Shown here one piece after another: positions 10,957 through 23,529 of a DNA stretch of 64,000 bases. Under the pieces are notes generated by a model. That model saw only the letters and a list, made by a program, of their open reading frames with translations. It had not been told where the DNA came from and did no database searches. Position 1 is the stretch's first letter. Each line of letters opens with the position of its first letter. The DNA comes from Hydra vulgaris (Eukaryota > Cnidaria > Hydrozoa > Anthoathecata > Hydridae), in NCBI RefSeq assembly GCF_038396675.1, contig NC_088920.1, positions 21,043,501 through 21,107,500 on the forward strand, written 5' to 3'. A program made the translations under genes and the position numbers.

Positions 10957-13727
10957 CAGGCCCGAACCAGGCCAACTTTGCGCTTCGGGCAAGCAAATAA
11001 AATTGCGCCCCCCTCCCAAAAAAATATACAAAAAACACATTATATATATATATTTACATGAAAAAAAAATAATTATTGATAACAAAATTTATCGCATCAA
11101 GTTAAAAAAATAATTTGTCACCAATGTTTCACAAACTTCAGTTCAAGGTCACTTTTTTGGAGGCAAAGTCACTAATGACATCATCAAAATCAAGTGCGTT
11201 GGCCACTTCATGTTCAATTGAAACTACTCCCAGACAAGACAAACGTTCTTGGCCCATAGTTGATCTCAAATAGTTTTTTATGATCTTAAGTTTACTGAAA
11301 CTTCTTTCACACGTGGCAACTGTAACTGGTAAGGTGAGAAGATGTGAATATCAATTGCCGTGTTAGGATTAGCATCAGTCAATGAGTATTTATGAATGAG
11401 CTGCAAAATGTCCATCGGGCTAAATTTTTCAAAGTTTTCCATCATGGCAGCAGCTTGATATTTAAATCTGCCTTTTAAATTTTAGACAAATTTTTGGCTC
11501 TAGTCTTAAGTTCATCCACTGAACTTTTGGAGAGAGAATGTCCACTGAGGAAGTCAAAATCTGAGGATACTGCAGACATAGCTTCAAACCGCAACTCAAG
11601 TTGTGTGAGAATGCTGTCAAACACAAGGTTGCACTGGGATCCGAAATCTGTTTCTGGTGACAAACGGCAAAAGTCATCTTCAGCTTCATAAAGTGCCATA
11701 TGCTTCACTTTGCGCTTTCTCTTCATAGGAAAGTCTCCTTCAATTCCAATTTGGATAGCTGTTTCTGCAGCAGCTTTGATAATGTTGTCCACCCCAACAT
11801 CTCTCAGATTCTGAATGAAGCTCTTCAGTCCTTTCATTTTTTTTGCTGCAATGTCAGTTGAAATGTTTTTAGACTGAAGCTGTTTGTATGCCCGGTCACT
11901 TAAAGAAAGAATTTGACACCAAAAATCCAACAAACACAGAAAACTGAAATCACTTTGAATGATGAGCTCTTTTGCGCTGCAAACTGAGACAGCATTTGTC
12001 TTGGGTAGTTTCAAGTTTTAGAATTATGGATTCCAAAACTTGAAGAACTTCTTTTATTTGTCTGTGTAGTGGGATGATTGCTTCTTTTTTGGCAGACCAT
12101 CTTGTATCACTATTTCCCTTTAGTGAGATGGTCAATGTTTTCATCAGTTTTTCCCATCTTAAGGGAGAACTTGAGAAAAAGTTAAAGATGGCTTGAACTT
12201 TTTCAAAGAATGCAATCATGAGTGGAGAAACTTCAGCAGCATGGACACCAACAAGGTTTAAAGGGTGAGCTGCACCTGGAACAAATCGTGCAAACTCATT
12301 TAGAGAATGGATGTGAGCTTGGACGCCATTATATTTTCCAGACATATTGGCTCCATTGTCGTAACCTTGGCCCCGACAATCAGAAATGCTCCGGCCATCC
12401 TTCTCCAGTTTTTCGGTGATTTTAGCTGCAAGGCCCTTTCCAGTTTTTTCGTGAGATTCAATGAAGTCCACAAAGCTTTCCTCAATTGTACAGGTTTCCT
12501 CAGTGATGTGGACATACCTGATTATTTGGGTCATCTGCTCTTTGTGGGAGGCATCTGGAGTGCAGTCAAACAAAACAGAGTAGTATTTAGCTTCTCTGAC
12601 ATTTGACAAAATTTCATTCCTTTCATTTTTCATCTCTCAGTTGATAACTCTCTGCAGATCAGAATCCAAAGAGTTCTCCTTCCTTGAGATTTTTTTCCAG
12701 ATTTTTCCAATCAGAATAGCATCTTTGGTGTTCATTGCTGTTTTCGTGTTCTGGAATTCTTGGGTTTAGTTTTTTCCTGTCACAAAATCCTTTTGAAATT
12801 TCTGAAAAATTGTTGGTTTTTGTCGTTGAAAATAGCAGACAGCAAAAACAAAACAAAGAATCTTTTTTGTTGCTGTACAGCAGCCAGTAGCGAACAAATT
12901 TTTCACCATTGGGATGAATTTTTTCATACCATTTCGAGCTGAAGTGTCGCATTCTGTTGTCAAAGTCACAAAGTGTGTTTGGGAAAAATTCTCTTCTTTC
13001 TTGCTCCGGCCCATACTGAATCAAAAAGCACCTTGTTTTATCTGTCATTTTAGGCCATGTAGCTGGATCACTGTGTTGAAAGTTTTCTCCTGAGGTTGCT
13101 GAAATTTCTGAGATTTCAGGAGGAAATTCATTGTTGCCCATTTCAATTGGTTTGGAAGCTGAGAATTTCTATCTTCTTGTGCTTCTGAATCATTTGGTCC
13201 AAATTCGTCTTGACTTTGGCCAATGAAAATCTCCTCTTCAATTAATTCCAATGGATGATATGAATTTAAGTCAGTAATTAAAGATGTAGCAGCAACTTCA
13301 GCTGTTGAATCATTATCAACTTCATTGCAAATATCCTCTGAAATAATTTGTTTTTCCACAGAAGAGTTTGTTACCAACCACTTCTTGAAACAATTTCTTA
13401 GTTTTGCGTCACTTTCAAGACGGTAATTTTTTCCTTCTGAAATTCAGCACCAGATAATTTTTTTGCACAATTCATTGTAAAAAATAATGTTAAAAAATAC
13501 AACTTTTTAGTGTTTAAGGGCGCTCTTCTGTTTGGTAAATGAGCTTTTATTTTAAAGTTCGTCAGGAGGCGCAATTTTAATTAATTAACTTATCAACATA
13601 AAAGTGACGCCACGCAAATTAGTTTTATAATGTGAAAATAAATAAATTAATTTGGGGAATTTTGCGCCCTCCCAATTTTGGCGCCTCAGGCCGCGGCCCG
13701 GCTGGCCCCGCCCTTGGTACGGCTCTG
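10957..13727 (-). mobile_element. hAT transposon with 8-bp target duplication
   Basis: The element starts CAGGCCCGAACCAGGCC and ends, in reverse complement, CAGAGCCGTACCAAGGGCGG, short imperfect terminal repeats of the hAT type. It is flanked by the exact 8-bp direct repeat ACTACATA (10949-10956 and 13728-13735), the target duplication length of hAT. The 2.77-kb body encodes a ZMYM/TTF-type hAT transposase on the minus strand. The GC-rich ends contrast with the AT-rich surroundings. Confidence 0.9.
11138..13475 (-). pseudogene. hAT transposase (ZMYM1-like, TTF zinc finger type), decayed
   Basis: Translation begins at MNCAKKLSGAEFQK (ATG at 13475). The TTF/ZMYM-type region follows at 12659-13141 (CFLIQYGP, FSSKWY, WLLYSNKKDSLFCFCCLLFS). 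The transposase core is at 11950-12633, with FDCTPDASHKEQM, YDNGANMSGKYNGVQAHI and AAHPLNLVGVHAAE. The C-terminal hAT dimerisation domain is intact at about 11140-11320 with ATCERSFSKLKIIKNYLRST and MGQERLSCLGVVSIEHE. Frame breaks occur near 13420, 13130, 12660 and 12000, a Trp-to-stop lies near 12625, and the segment before the dimerisation domain is degraded. The open pieces are long, so the copy is moderately young but inactive. Confidence 0.88.
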
Positions 13728-13735
13728 ACTACATA

Positions 13736-14086
13736 CCTATGATTTGTAGCTATCGGTATTTTGTAGTAATGTAGCTAGCTATATATAATTGCTATATTTA
13801 AGATATACAATGCATAAATTAAGTTTTAAACATAAAATTATAGTTATTTTGTTGTGTTTTGTTTTTTACACAATTTTAGCCAAAAAACTATAAAAAATTT
13901 TAACTGGTAAGACAATTGGCATCATTATAAATACCAAAAGCAATATCTTTCAACGTAAGTATATGTCATGAAGTAACTATTTTATATTTATATTTACACA
14001 ATTATAACGAAAAATTTTAACGAAACATTTTGTTGGTACTAAACATATTTTTTAAATATGTATATTTTATATATGTATATTTATAA
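13736..14086. other. AT-rich stretch, no gene recognised
   Basis: Short repeats of GTAGCTA and GTAGTAATGTAGC words continue on both sides of the hAT insertion, so it landed in a pre-existing low-complexity stretch. Nothing coding is seen. Confidence 0.5.
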
Positions 14087-14252
14087 GCAGGAGATCCAGG
14101 TTCGAAACAAGCTCTGGACAAATTTTCGCGTCACGGTAAGGAAGGAGGCGTGAACTTCCTGGTTAATTCTACTTCCGCGGTGCTCTGTGACAAGACCGTA
14201 AGGACTTCTTGGGGCACCTAAAATAATAAAAATAAAAAAATAAAAAAAAAAA
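14087..14252 (+). mobile_element. tRNA-derived SINE, 5'-truncated copy
   Basis: It keeps a B-box-like AGGTTCGAAAC near the left end and shares the SINE body: GGTAAGGAAGGAGGCG, CCGCGGTGCTC and ACCGTAAGGACTTCTTGGGG, followed by an A-rich tail. The A-box half of the tRNA head is missing. Confidence 0.75.
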
Positions 14253-16480
14253 ATATATATATATTCTTCAACCGTTAATTCAGCGTTAAGCGAAAACAAT
14301 TTTTTTTTAGTTATAACTTTATTTAGGGAAAAAGTTGACGAAGTATTTATGACGTAATTTTATTTACATACATTGAAAAGTAGATTTACATAATCAAATG
14401 TTTGGAGAATTTTGGAGGATGAGTTTATTTAACAAACAATAGCAAAGGTTAACAAGCAAAAAAATATCAAAAACTGCCTGCCACTGATGCATAAAAACTA
14501 AGGATTAAATTACATTAAATAGTATTGAAGGTTCGTAATGAAAAAAATAATAATAATTTAAACAATATAATTTAAAATGGCTCTCACTAAATATCGTTTA
14601 AAACAATAGTAGTGTAAAAAGGTTGATTGTTAAAAAAATACAAAATAGTGTTTTGAAACAATTGTTAAACTAATGGGTCGATAACCGCTAAAAAGAACGT
14701 TTTAATTGATATTTAATATTTATTTAAATCAATATTTTCTTTAATAAAGATGTCTTCATCATTATGACAAACTTTTAGCTTGTAATGTTGACAAAGGTTT
14801 TTGAGTATTTTGGGACACCCTGTCCCACTGTACAAGCTCCAAAACGATTAGCAATTTTTAATGACGATTCATTATTCAACATTCTAATATTTATTTGAAA
14901 TATTATTATTATCAATATTATTATTCCCTTTTTTTATTTTGACCGTTGAAAAGAATAAAAGGTAAAGTTTAATAAATTTTTTCTTTAATAAATGTAAATG
15001 CATTTTTAAATTGAAATTTTTAGTGCTATACTAAGTGCAATTTCTTTTGTTCTTTCTTTACTAAAAATAATTTTTGGTATTGTGGTTGATCCTCTTCCAG
15101 CTAATTGCTATACGGAGACCACATGCAAAAATCCGCAGAAGACAAGTTCAGCCCACTAAGAAGCATCACAACCCACCGCCACATACCAATAAGTTTAACA
15201 AGAAAGAAAAAAATGTTACGTAAATTTCAGAAGTTCGAAATCGAAGGTAATCGGAAGAAATCGAAATAAAAAGTAATCGGAGTAAGAAAGATAACATCGA
15301 GAAATGCGGGCAGACCGGTCTGAAGAAGCACAAAAACTTAAAAAACTTTCTCATCATTTCAGACTAAAATTTTTTTTAATAGACCTAATAAATTTTCTTT
15401 ACTAAATAAAACTTCTAAAAAAATTGGTTTTAACTTGTTTATTAACTTAAGTTCAAAAACGACATAAATAATCCAATTTTATTATGTTTTTTTTAATTCT
15501 ATTTTTGTTTTAAAGTAATAGAGATATGGAACGAGCATGTTAATTTACTAAAATGGAAAAAATTCCAATAAGGAAGCCATTGAAGCGTGCAACAATAATA
15601 CGGGCGTCTAATAGATGCTCATACTCTACATAATTTTAAAAATCTTTATTATAAAGAAAATGAAGCTATTTTTAAAAAGGTATATTTAATTATACAATTA
15701 AGTTAGGAAATTATTACAATTTTCATCATGAAGTATTTTGTTGATTTTAAAAACTGATTTTAAAATGTCTTTTGCATTGTTTGCCTTTTTCAGAATGTGA
15801 GCAGGGAAATAATTCATTTCACAATGAGATTTGTCCAACAAATTAGACAAACGTTCCTTTTTATATACCCTGCTGTGGCGTTATGTAAGTTTTATTTTTT
15901 ATACACCCAACTGTGACGTTGCATTGAAAGTCACATTTATATAATTAATTTAATACTTTCAATTTAAAAAAGTTTAAACCTATATCTGTTCTGTAACTAA
16001 AAGCTGTTATACATTTATATCTTTTTTGTTGCTAGGTTACTTAATTTTATTTATTTGTTCTATTTAACTAAAGAGTAAGTTAGTTTCGGTCATTATTTTA
16101 AATTGGTCACTTAAGCTTTATCTAAACAAAGAGTAATTATAAATATCATAAAAACAGGTCTATATAGAGTAGGATATATTACTAAATTAATTCGATCAAT
16201 AATTAATAAACTGATTTATGCCAGTTTATTTCCTCTTTAAAATCACTTCCTATTCCTATAAATAAACACCATTTTTCTGTATTAATCTGATAGTATTTAT
16301 CTTAATCTTAAGGTAATATATGAACGTTGTTTGCCATTTTATTAAATAATATCAAACAAAATGCTAAGCAGAGAAGAAGCTATTAAAAGTGCTTTAGAAT
16401 ATTATTGAAAGAAATTTCATTAAGATAGTGTGCATCCAGGTTCAATATACCAAAATTGACATTGGTTAAGAGAAATAAAA
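14253..16480. other. AT-rich stretch, no gene recognised
   Basis: No domain-bearing open frame is seen. At 16361 an ATG opens a short coding-like run (MLSREEAIKSALEYY) that meets a stop after 15 codons and continues in frame as degenerate sequence; it may be the start of an unidentified decayed mobile-element protein. Confidence 0.4.
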
Positions 16481-17790
16481 ATATAAATGTGTGTCAACAT
16501 GGAAGCAAATGGTCAACCGCTTTATTGTTGTTAATTTATTAAAGTTAATGTTTCAGAAATTATGCCGACAAATCTCCTTTTGTTTAACTCAAAAGCATTT
16601 ATTGAAAAATGGCAACCACATGTGGCCGTAGTGGGTGTGAGTGGAAAAAAAAGTGTGAAGTTATGAACGAATTGATCATCGGTATATATATCAATTCTCA
16701 ATGTGGACCACATAATGTGGCATATTTATATTTATATTTATATGGATAGTTATGCCACTCAATGAGATATAAACTTTAATTATGTGGGTGAAAAATTAGA
16801 TATGGCTTCATATCAAAGCCGACAACACAGGGGGACCAGTAAGCACTAGCCCCCTCCCCCCTTTTTTTTTCTAAAGGACTTTTTTTTTTTAAGAAATTTT
16901 TAGATATAGAAAACTATTTTTAGAAATTGACGATTGTAACCCTCCACTTTAAAACCCGTGTTGTCGGCCCTGCATATGGACAACATAATGTGGCCTACAT
17001 AACTATACCGCTTTATTTAGTATAATCTTTCAACAAGAATGATGGTACATGTGGCCATAGAGTTTATATGTGGTACAAAGTGTAAAATTCTAATCTAGTT
17101 TATGATCTATATATAATCTGATAATTAGTTATCGCCCACATGCTAAACACATAATGCGGTTTATATAACTATGCCACTCAATCTAATATGATATTTATTA
17201 AAAATATAAAAAACTATATATGGCTGTGGTGTTGACCATAAATACAACACACTATCTTGCCGCATTTTAAAATTCCATTGCAAGAATATTCCATGAGACA
17301 CATCACATGGTTCCACAACTTTATTTGTTTTTAATGATTTTTGTTAGGTTTTTAAGCAAATTTTAATAATAAGAATAAGTATTCATTATAAAAATGTCAT
17401 TAGACTTGTATATATATGTTTTTTACACGCGTAGCCCAGCCCACGTAAAACTTTTCTGTAAGAATATGTTTAGTGATCATTCTTTTTAGTGTGAGTTTGA
17501 GCGTATATACGTCGTAGACCGCACAAGTGAACTGTGCGGTCCATTATAAATACAAAATATTTTCACCCACTTGAAACTTTGTTAGAAATATAATGCTGTG
17601 TTCGTTTTTGTTTAGTGTGATTTTCAGTGGTGTAAGCTTTATACCCACACATGGACCGTATCAACGCTATCTCATAAATGAGAATGGTTAGCATGTGGCT
17701 TACATATGCCAACCATTCATAAGCTTTCCACATGTGGCCGACATGAAACTTACACGTAGAAATGTCGTACATTCTGATTTAGCGAAGTTT
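16480..17790. repeat. Field of dispersed ACATGTGGC / CACATAATGTGGC motifs
   Basis: Words such as CCACATGTGGCC, CACATAATGTGGC and TAACTATACCGCTTTAT or TAACTATGCCACTCAAT recur about ten times in both orientations. Three longer units (near 16705, 16980 and 17145) share the order CACATAATG(T/C)GG, then TA(C/T)ATAACTATRCC. Motif clustering of this kind is usual in sub-terminal regions of DNA transposons; no transposase is recognised here. A hairpin GACCGCACA/TGTGCGGTC lies at about 17517-17542. Confidence 0.55.
16814..16972. mobile_element. Small inverted-repeat element (MITE)
   Basis: The ends are CAAAGCCGACAACACAGGGG and, in reverse complement, CAGGGCCGACAACACGGG, about 16 of 18 matching bases. 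The flanks share a 5-bp CATAT. The inside is poly-pyrimidine/poly-purine sequence with no coding. The CAGGG-type end suggests a non-autonomous hAT derivative, but the target duplication is shorter than the 8 bp expected. Confidence 0.65.
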
Positions 17791-18004
17791 TAACTGTAAT
17801 TTCACTTATGTCTTTATATGTAAAGGGTATTACATACGATTTTTCTGCCTATCAGATCATACATTTATTTTTTAACTACTGGAAGAGAGAATATATTGTG
17901 TCGTTAAATATAGTTGGAAAAATGTTTAAATTGTATTATAAATCATCAAAGTGCAAAAACATTAATAAAGCTAATTTAATTTTATTTGAAATTTTGTATG
18001 ATCA

Positions 18005-18256
18005 AGTGTGATTATAAAACTGTGTGTATGGATTTATGTGTAATTATAACATTTTTTGTATAATTATGTATAATTATAAAATTGTGATTACAAAATTGTG
18101 TGCTTATAAAATTGTGATAGTTAAATTGTGTGTATGATTATGCGTGGTTGTATAATTGTGATTATAAAGTTGTGTGTATGATTATAAAATTATGATTATA
18201 AAATTGTGTGCACGATTATGTGTGATTAAAAATGTGTGATTATAAAATTTCATAAG
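18005..18256. repeat. Degenerate GTGTGATTATAAAATT repeat
   Basis: Words GTGTGTATGATTAT, AAAATTGTG and GATTATAAAATT recur irregularly through the segment. It is a low-complexity, imperfect tandem array without a fixed period. Confidence 0.7.
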
Positions 18257-19120
18257 TGGCAAGTGTTATCAAAATCAAAAAGAAACGATTCAAGAAGTGA
18301 AGAAGAGGTTTAGAAAGAAGCTGAAACAATGGAGAAAATTCGATTAATGAAAAAAAAAACGAAATAAAATCTTAAAGCGTAACATAGACTACTTAGACGA
18401 TGTGAAAAGTATTCCAATTTCTCGGAGTATTTTTTTCGCTTTACAAAGATTTTCATGATTTATTAATCGTGAAAAGAATTGTGCTTTTGCCATTGTACTA
18501 CAAAACAATACCAGCACATAGCACCAGCATAGCATGTTTTTTGCACTGAAAAACAATACCAGCATAGCACGTTTTTTTTTGCACTGAAAAGTGTAAACAT
18601 GGCAGTTCCAATATTTAGATTAGTTTTTTCTTTTTCTTAGCTTTCTTAAGTATATTAGTTTTGTTGTTTATCCAACAACAAAAAATTTTTTCATTTTTAT
18701 GATTTTAATTATTTGATTATAATTATGACCCATTTTAGTTAAAAAACTATTTATAAATCCGGTCAATAATAGTAAAATTAATTTGTTAAAATAGATATAA
18801 CATAAAACAATTCTTATATATATATATTTTTTTTTAAAGAACGAAATTCTTTATATATTAAAAAAACGTAACCATGAATTATATGTTTTCTATTAAAAAC
18901 AATGTTTACTGAAATTAGAGTAACTACTTATTACGTTTAAAAGCTTGTATATTTGCATGACAACTGTATAGTTGTGTCTTTTTCAAGCGTACAAGTATAG
19001 AAAAAAACTTCAAAATAAAATTTATTGATAGAAGGGCGCCTAATGAATTACTCACTGCTCAAATAATTCACAGTATTGTTCATTACATAGATGTTACTCA
19101 AAGTATATTTGTTTTTAGAG
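18257..19120. other. AT-rich stretch, no gene recognised
   Basis: A 17-base phrase around AATACCAGCATAGCACG is duplicated near 18510-18570. Nothing else is supported. Confidence 0.4.
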
Positions 19121-19124
19121 TGAT

Positions 19125-19560
19125 TATGCTACAGAAAAACTACGATTATCAGAAAAACTACGTTTAACGGAACTAAAAGTATGGTTAAAAGAATGTCTTT
19201 ACCCAGAAAATATTATAGAAAAAGCATTTCATAATGCCAAATTACAAGGACCAGCACCTTTAAAAAAGTCCAAAGAAGTTTTTCCTTTGGTTACTACATT
19301 TTATAGCAATTTAACCAGCTTATTTTAACAGAAACTAACCTTTTATTTAGTCTATCTACTAATGCAAGGGAAAAGGAGGCTTTTTCAAATATTCATCCAG
19401 CAATAGCCTACAAATAACCACCAAATTTACTTAGACAACTAACTTCTTCAAAATTTCATTCTATTTCATCTATCAAAAAAACGGGTTTATTCAAATGTAA
19501 AGATATTCGTTGTAAAATTTGCCGATTATATTTACAAGCAGTTGATAAGTTTGAGACGAA
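19125..19560 (+). pseudogene. Penelope-like element fragment (RT to GIY-YIG linker region)
   Basis: Translated pieces are LTELKVWLKECLYPENIIEK, then FPLVTTFYSNLTS, then PPNLLRQLTSSKF and GLFKCKDIRCKICRLYLQ. The order, a short helix block, PLVTTF, a PPNLR-type motif and then a paired-cysteine segment C..C, is that of the region between the reverse transcriptase and the endonuclease in Penelope-like retroelements. There are frame changes and in-frame stops, and neither the RT core nor a GIY-YIG domain is present. The assignment is from motif memory and should be checked by search. Confidence 0.55.
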
Positions 19561-19600
19561 AAATATTCGTTGTCATATTTTTTTTTTTTTTAGTTTTTTT

Positions 19601-19784
19601 TATGGTTGTTTAGGTGCTCCCAGAAGTCCTTACGGTCTTTTCACGGAGCACCGCGGGAGAGCATTTAACTGGAGGTTCGCGCCTCCTTCCTTACCATTGT
19701 CGCTTATTCGGCTGAAGCCGGCGTCGAACCTCGGACCTCTGGGTTTTGAGCCAGAACTCTAACCCACTGCGCCACGGCTGCTCC
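19601..19784 (-). mobile_element. tRNA-derived SINE, best preserved copy
   Basis: Read on the minus strand it begins GGAGCAGCCGTGGCGCAGTG, containing a good RNA polymerase III A box (TGGCGCAGTGG), followed about 45 bases on by a consensus B box GGTTCGACGCC. The body (GGTAAGGAAGGAGGCG, GGTGCTCCGTGAAAAGACCG) is shared with the copies at 10.5 and 14.1 kb, and the 3' end runs into an A/T-rich tail. It sits between the Penelope-like fragment and the pogo element. Confidence 0.85.
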
Positions 19785-19800
19785 ATATAAAAGTCATTTA

Positions 19801-22719
19801 GGGGAGATGGGGGCGCATTGATGTTTTGAAAATTGCGCAGAACCTGAAAGAGATGTAAAAACTTATTACCTACGAAACACCTGTAGAACTATCTGGCTTT
19901 TGGAATATATAAATATTTTGATTTAAAAAAATGATAAACATGAATAATTTTAACTTTTAAACAACCCTCTCAAAAGATCAATGTACCCCAAACTATGGGG
20001 TACTATGATCTCCGACTTGGGCACATTGATCTTATATGCGTAATATTATCTAAACGTTTAACACTTCTATAACTAAATCTTGTAAATAATTTAGTCAAAG
20101 GGTAATATTGTATAACATATAATACATCTAAATTTTTTAATTATTTTTTAAATATAGCAGTTAAACCCACTAGTCTATTTTTTAATTAAAAAATGTATAA
20201 ATCACAGCAGCTATAAGCTACCCGCTTTATATACGTTTAAAACTTTACAACAACTTGAAATTTATAAGAACTGAAATATAAAGACTGAAATACAGAATAC
20301 AACTTTTAAGTTTACAAAACTTGTTAAAAGTACAATATTTTGATTAAGAATATTTCATCATTTGTGAAAGTCAAGTTGTGAAGCAGCTTTTGGTTTACAT
20401 TGTTTTTTATTCCTAAGCAAGTAATTCTTAGTTTCTTTCTTATCTTTTGTGGAGACTTTTTGTTGATTTTTGGTTTGCTTCAAAATTTTCTTTTCTTTTG
20501 ACAAACGAATTTCATTTCTGACAGGAGTATCAGTCAAGATCCTTGTTTTTAACTGCCTACTTTTAACTTTTTTTTTTTCTGGCAGATGCTTTTGGGTAAG
20601 GTTTTAAAACCTCAGGTGAGATTATAGAAGCAACACTTGTTGACACTTTGTTTAAAATACTTGTTTCAATATTTACTATAGTTATTTCAGACTCTATGTG
20701 ATTAACATGTGCTGGTATCATTTCAGATTCCATGTTGTTGACAGAAGTGATAGTAACTGTATCTGGAGCAGCTCTATCTGTAACTGATGATGGTAAATAT
20801 TCGTCATCTTTGAAAATTTCAGAATTGAATGGCTCAATGCCAGCTACTCTAAATCCTGTCTGTATATTAGATGGTGAGAAAGCTTTTGTATACGGTTCTC
20901 GAACTATTGAAATAATATCATAAATGGTCATTGGTCTTGGGTTTGAAACCATCCAATTATCACATGCAGAATTGTAAAACCTTTTCAATGGTCCAAAAAC
21001 AGTTCTATCTAATGGCTGCAATTTATGGCTGCAATGGGGAAGGGAAAACTTATCATTGTAATTCCGTGTTGAATTGCAAGCTCCAAGCCTTTAACAGAAA
21101 TATGACTTTCATGACTGTCGAGAAGTAAGAAAACTGGAGATTCCTGAGAACAGTTTGAATATTTAACAAAATGTTTAATCCATTCTATGAAAATTTCTGA
21201 GTTCATCCAACCAGAAGGATTTGCAAATCCCACACATCCAGGAGGTCCTTCCTTAATCATTGTAATCATGAAACTTTACCCTCGGAAAAATAAATAATGG
21301 AGGAATGGAATTTCCAATAGCATTAGAGGCACAACATGGAGTTACCAATGTTCCTCGTTCTGCAGATGTGATTCTTCCAACTTGTTTGCTTCCTCTACCA
21401 GCTAAAACCTTTACCGGCTTTTGAACGGTTGTTAAACCAGTTTTATCAACATTATATATACAGTTAGGATTATATTTATATCGATTTCTTACCGTTTTAA
21501 GATTTTGAAAAAACTCTCTTACAGTGTGTTTGTTAAAAGCTTTTGTTTGTTGATCGAGCGAAGCTCGTTGCTTCAGGTGTTCGTAGAGACAACTCTGGTT
21601 GTCTTTTCATAAAACCTTGCAACCAATCAATGCCTGCAATTTTATTTTTGATCCATGATGATGGGCATATCTTATTGTTTTTTAAAGCAAATTCATATGC
21701 CAATAATCGCGTTGACCTAGTTGAAAGGCCATAGTTCATTTTTGATGCAATTAGTAAATAACTTGATAAACTTTTTTCATCTACTGCTGTAAAAACTTGT
21801 CTATTGTTGTAGTTAGGCTTAAAAGCTTCATTTGGATTAAGCCTCTTTATACGACAATGTCTTTTTAAAGTCATTCTATCTATGTTAAACTGACGTGCTA
21901 CAACATTCAGTTGTGTTCCTTCTAAAACTTTATTAACAGCTACTTTCATTGTTTCACTTGGTATAGCAACTTTATTTGTTTTTTTAATTCTATTTCTAAC
22001 CATTTTAAGATCTGTAAAAAAATATATCAATAAAAACATATGTTTTTAATAAATGCTAATATTTAACATAATAATATTATGTTAAATATTTTTTAATTAT
22101 TATGTTAAATATTATTCTTTTGATATTGTAAAATAATAGTATTATTATTACTAGCTTATAACATAAGTAGATTTAAAAAATGAAATGCTAAAAGCTATTG
22201 TTTGTTTATATATAGTTTTTTTTTAAATTATAAATACAATTCCATTCGTTTAACTGTATTGCTTATAAACAAAAACATGGGGCACTTCGTCTTGATGGGG
22301 CACTTTATTTTCACAATGGGTCGCATAGTCAAAGATCAATCACTGTATAGGTATAGGTAAACATATTCTTTATAGCATATTTATCTGTATAAATTGCAGC
22401 CAAATAAAAATTATAATATCAGTATGATACACCTAACACTTACAAACTTAAAATTGTTGTTAACCCATAATAGACATCTAAATAAATATATTTGTATTAT
22501 AACCCGATTTAAAAAAATCACTTTTTATGACGAAAAACAATATTTTCTTTATTTTTTTTTGACGTGATAACCTTATGAAAAATATTACGAATAACTCATG
22601 AAGGGAAGCATAATGGTTAATTAAATTGCAACCTCACTTCTAGTAAGGCAAAAAATGAAACAAGAAAAGCCAAAGATCATACTGCCCTGCTAAGTTTAAT
22701 GCTCCACCCTCATCTCCCT
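19801..22719 (-). mobile_element. pogo/Tigger-type DNA transposon 1
   Basis: The left end GGGGAGATGGGGGCGCATTG and the reverse complement of the right end AGGGAGATGAGGGTGGAGCA form an imperfect terminal repeat, flanked on both sides by TA, the pogo/Tc target. Inside, near each end, short words such as GGGGCAC and AAAGATCAATG recur. The minus-strand transposase lies between. About 2.9 kb is a normal length for an autonomous element of this group. Confidence 0.75.
20563..22003 (-). pseudogene. pogo/Tigger-type transposase (HTH + DDE_1), frameshifted
   Basis: The start MVRNRIKKTNKVAIP (ATG at 22003) opens a psq-type helix-turn-helix with LNVVARQFNIDRMTLKRHCR, followed by the CENP-B-like binding region ending WLQGFMKRQPELSLRTPE. 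The DDE_1 core has NVDKTGLTTV near 21445, where the usual NVDETGL Glu is Lys. It continues with LLLDSHESHISVKGLE (second Asp) and QPLDRTVFGPLKRFYNSACD (third acidic position). Frame changes occur near 21530, 21270 and 21015. After PEVLKPYPKASARKKKS a basic tail continues in another frame to about 20365. Not functional as it stands. Confidence 0.85.
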
Positions 22720-23184
<465 letters not shown>

Positions 23185-23529
23185 GATTCAAGCCAGCAAA
23201 GGATCGTACAAAAAACAGCTGATAATATATTATACAAGCTAACAAATGTTAAATTTGTTTTTTTATAAGCACAAAAAGTAATAATTTTTTTTTTTCACTA
23301 TTAGGGCTGAAACAAACTTCTGATTTCAAAATTTCCAGACGACGTTGATCACGTAAGTTTATCTAAACATTATAAAACTTTGATTTATTGGTTTAGAAAG
23401 TTTTGCGACTGTTATTTAATGTTAATTTTACTGATTTATCAAATTTCTTATCAGAGTTTGTTTTTACTGAAAAAATTCAATTTATTACATTTAAGAAAAT
23501 ATATACGCTATAAAATATTATATCAAGAG

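Noticed and set aside
11462-11691. Short overlapping frames on both strands over the hAT transposase
   Set aside because: Shadow frames of the transposase pieces.
19725-19784. Possible tRNA gene
   Set aside because: A and B boxes are present but the cloverleaf is not complete and the sequence continues into the shared SINE body; it is a SINE head.
20732-21128. Plus-strand frames over pogo element 1
   Set aside because: Shadows of the minus-strand transposase.
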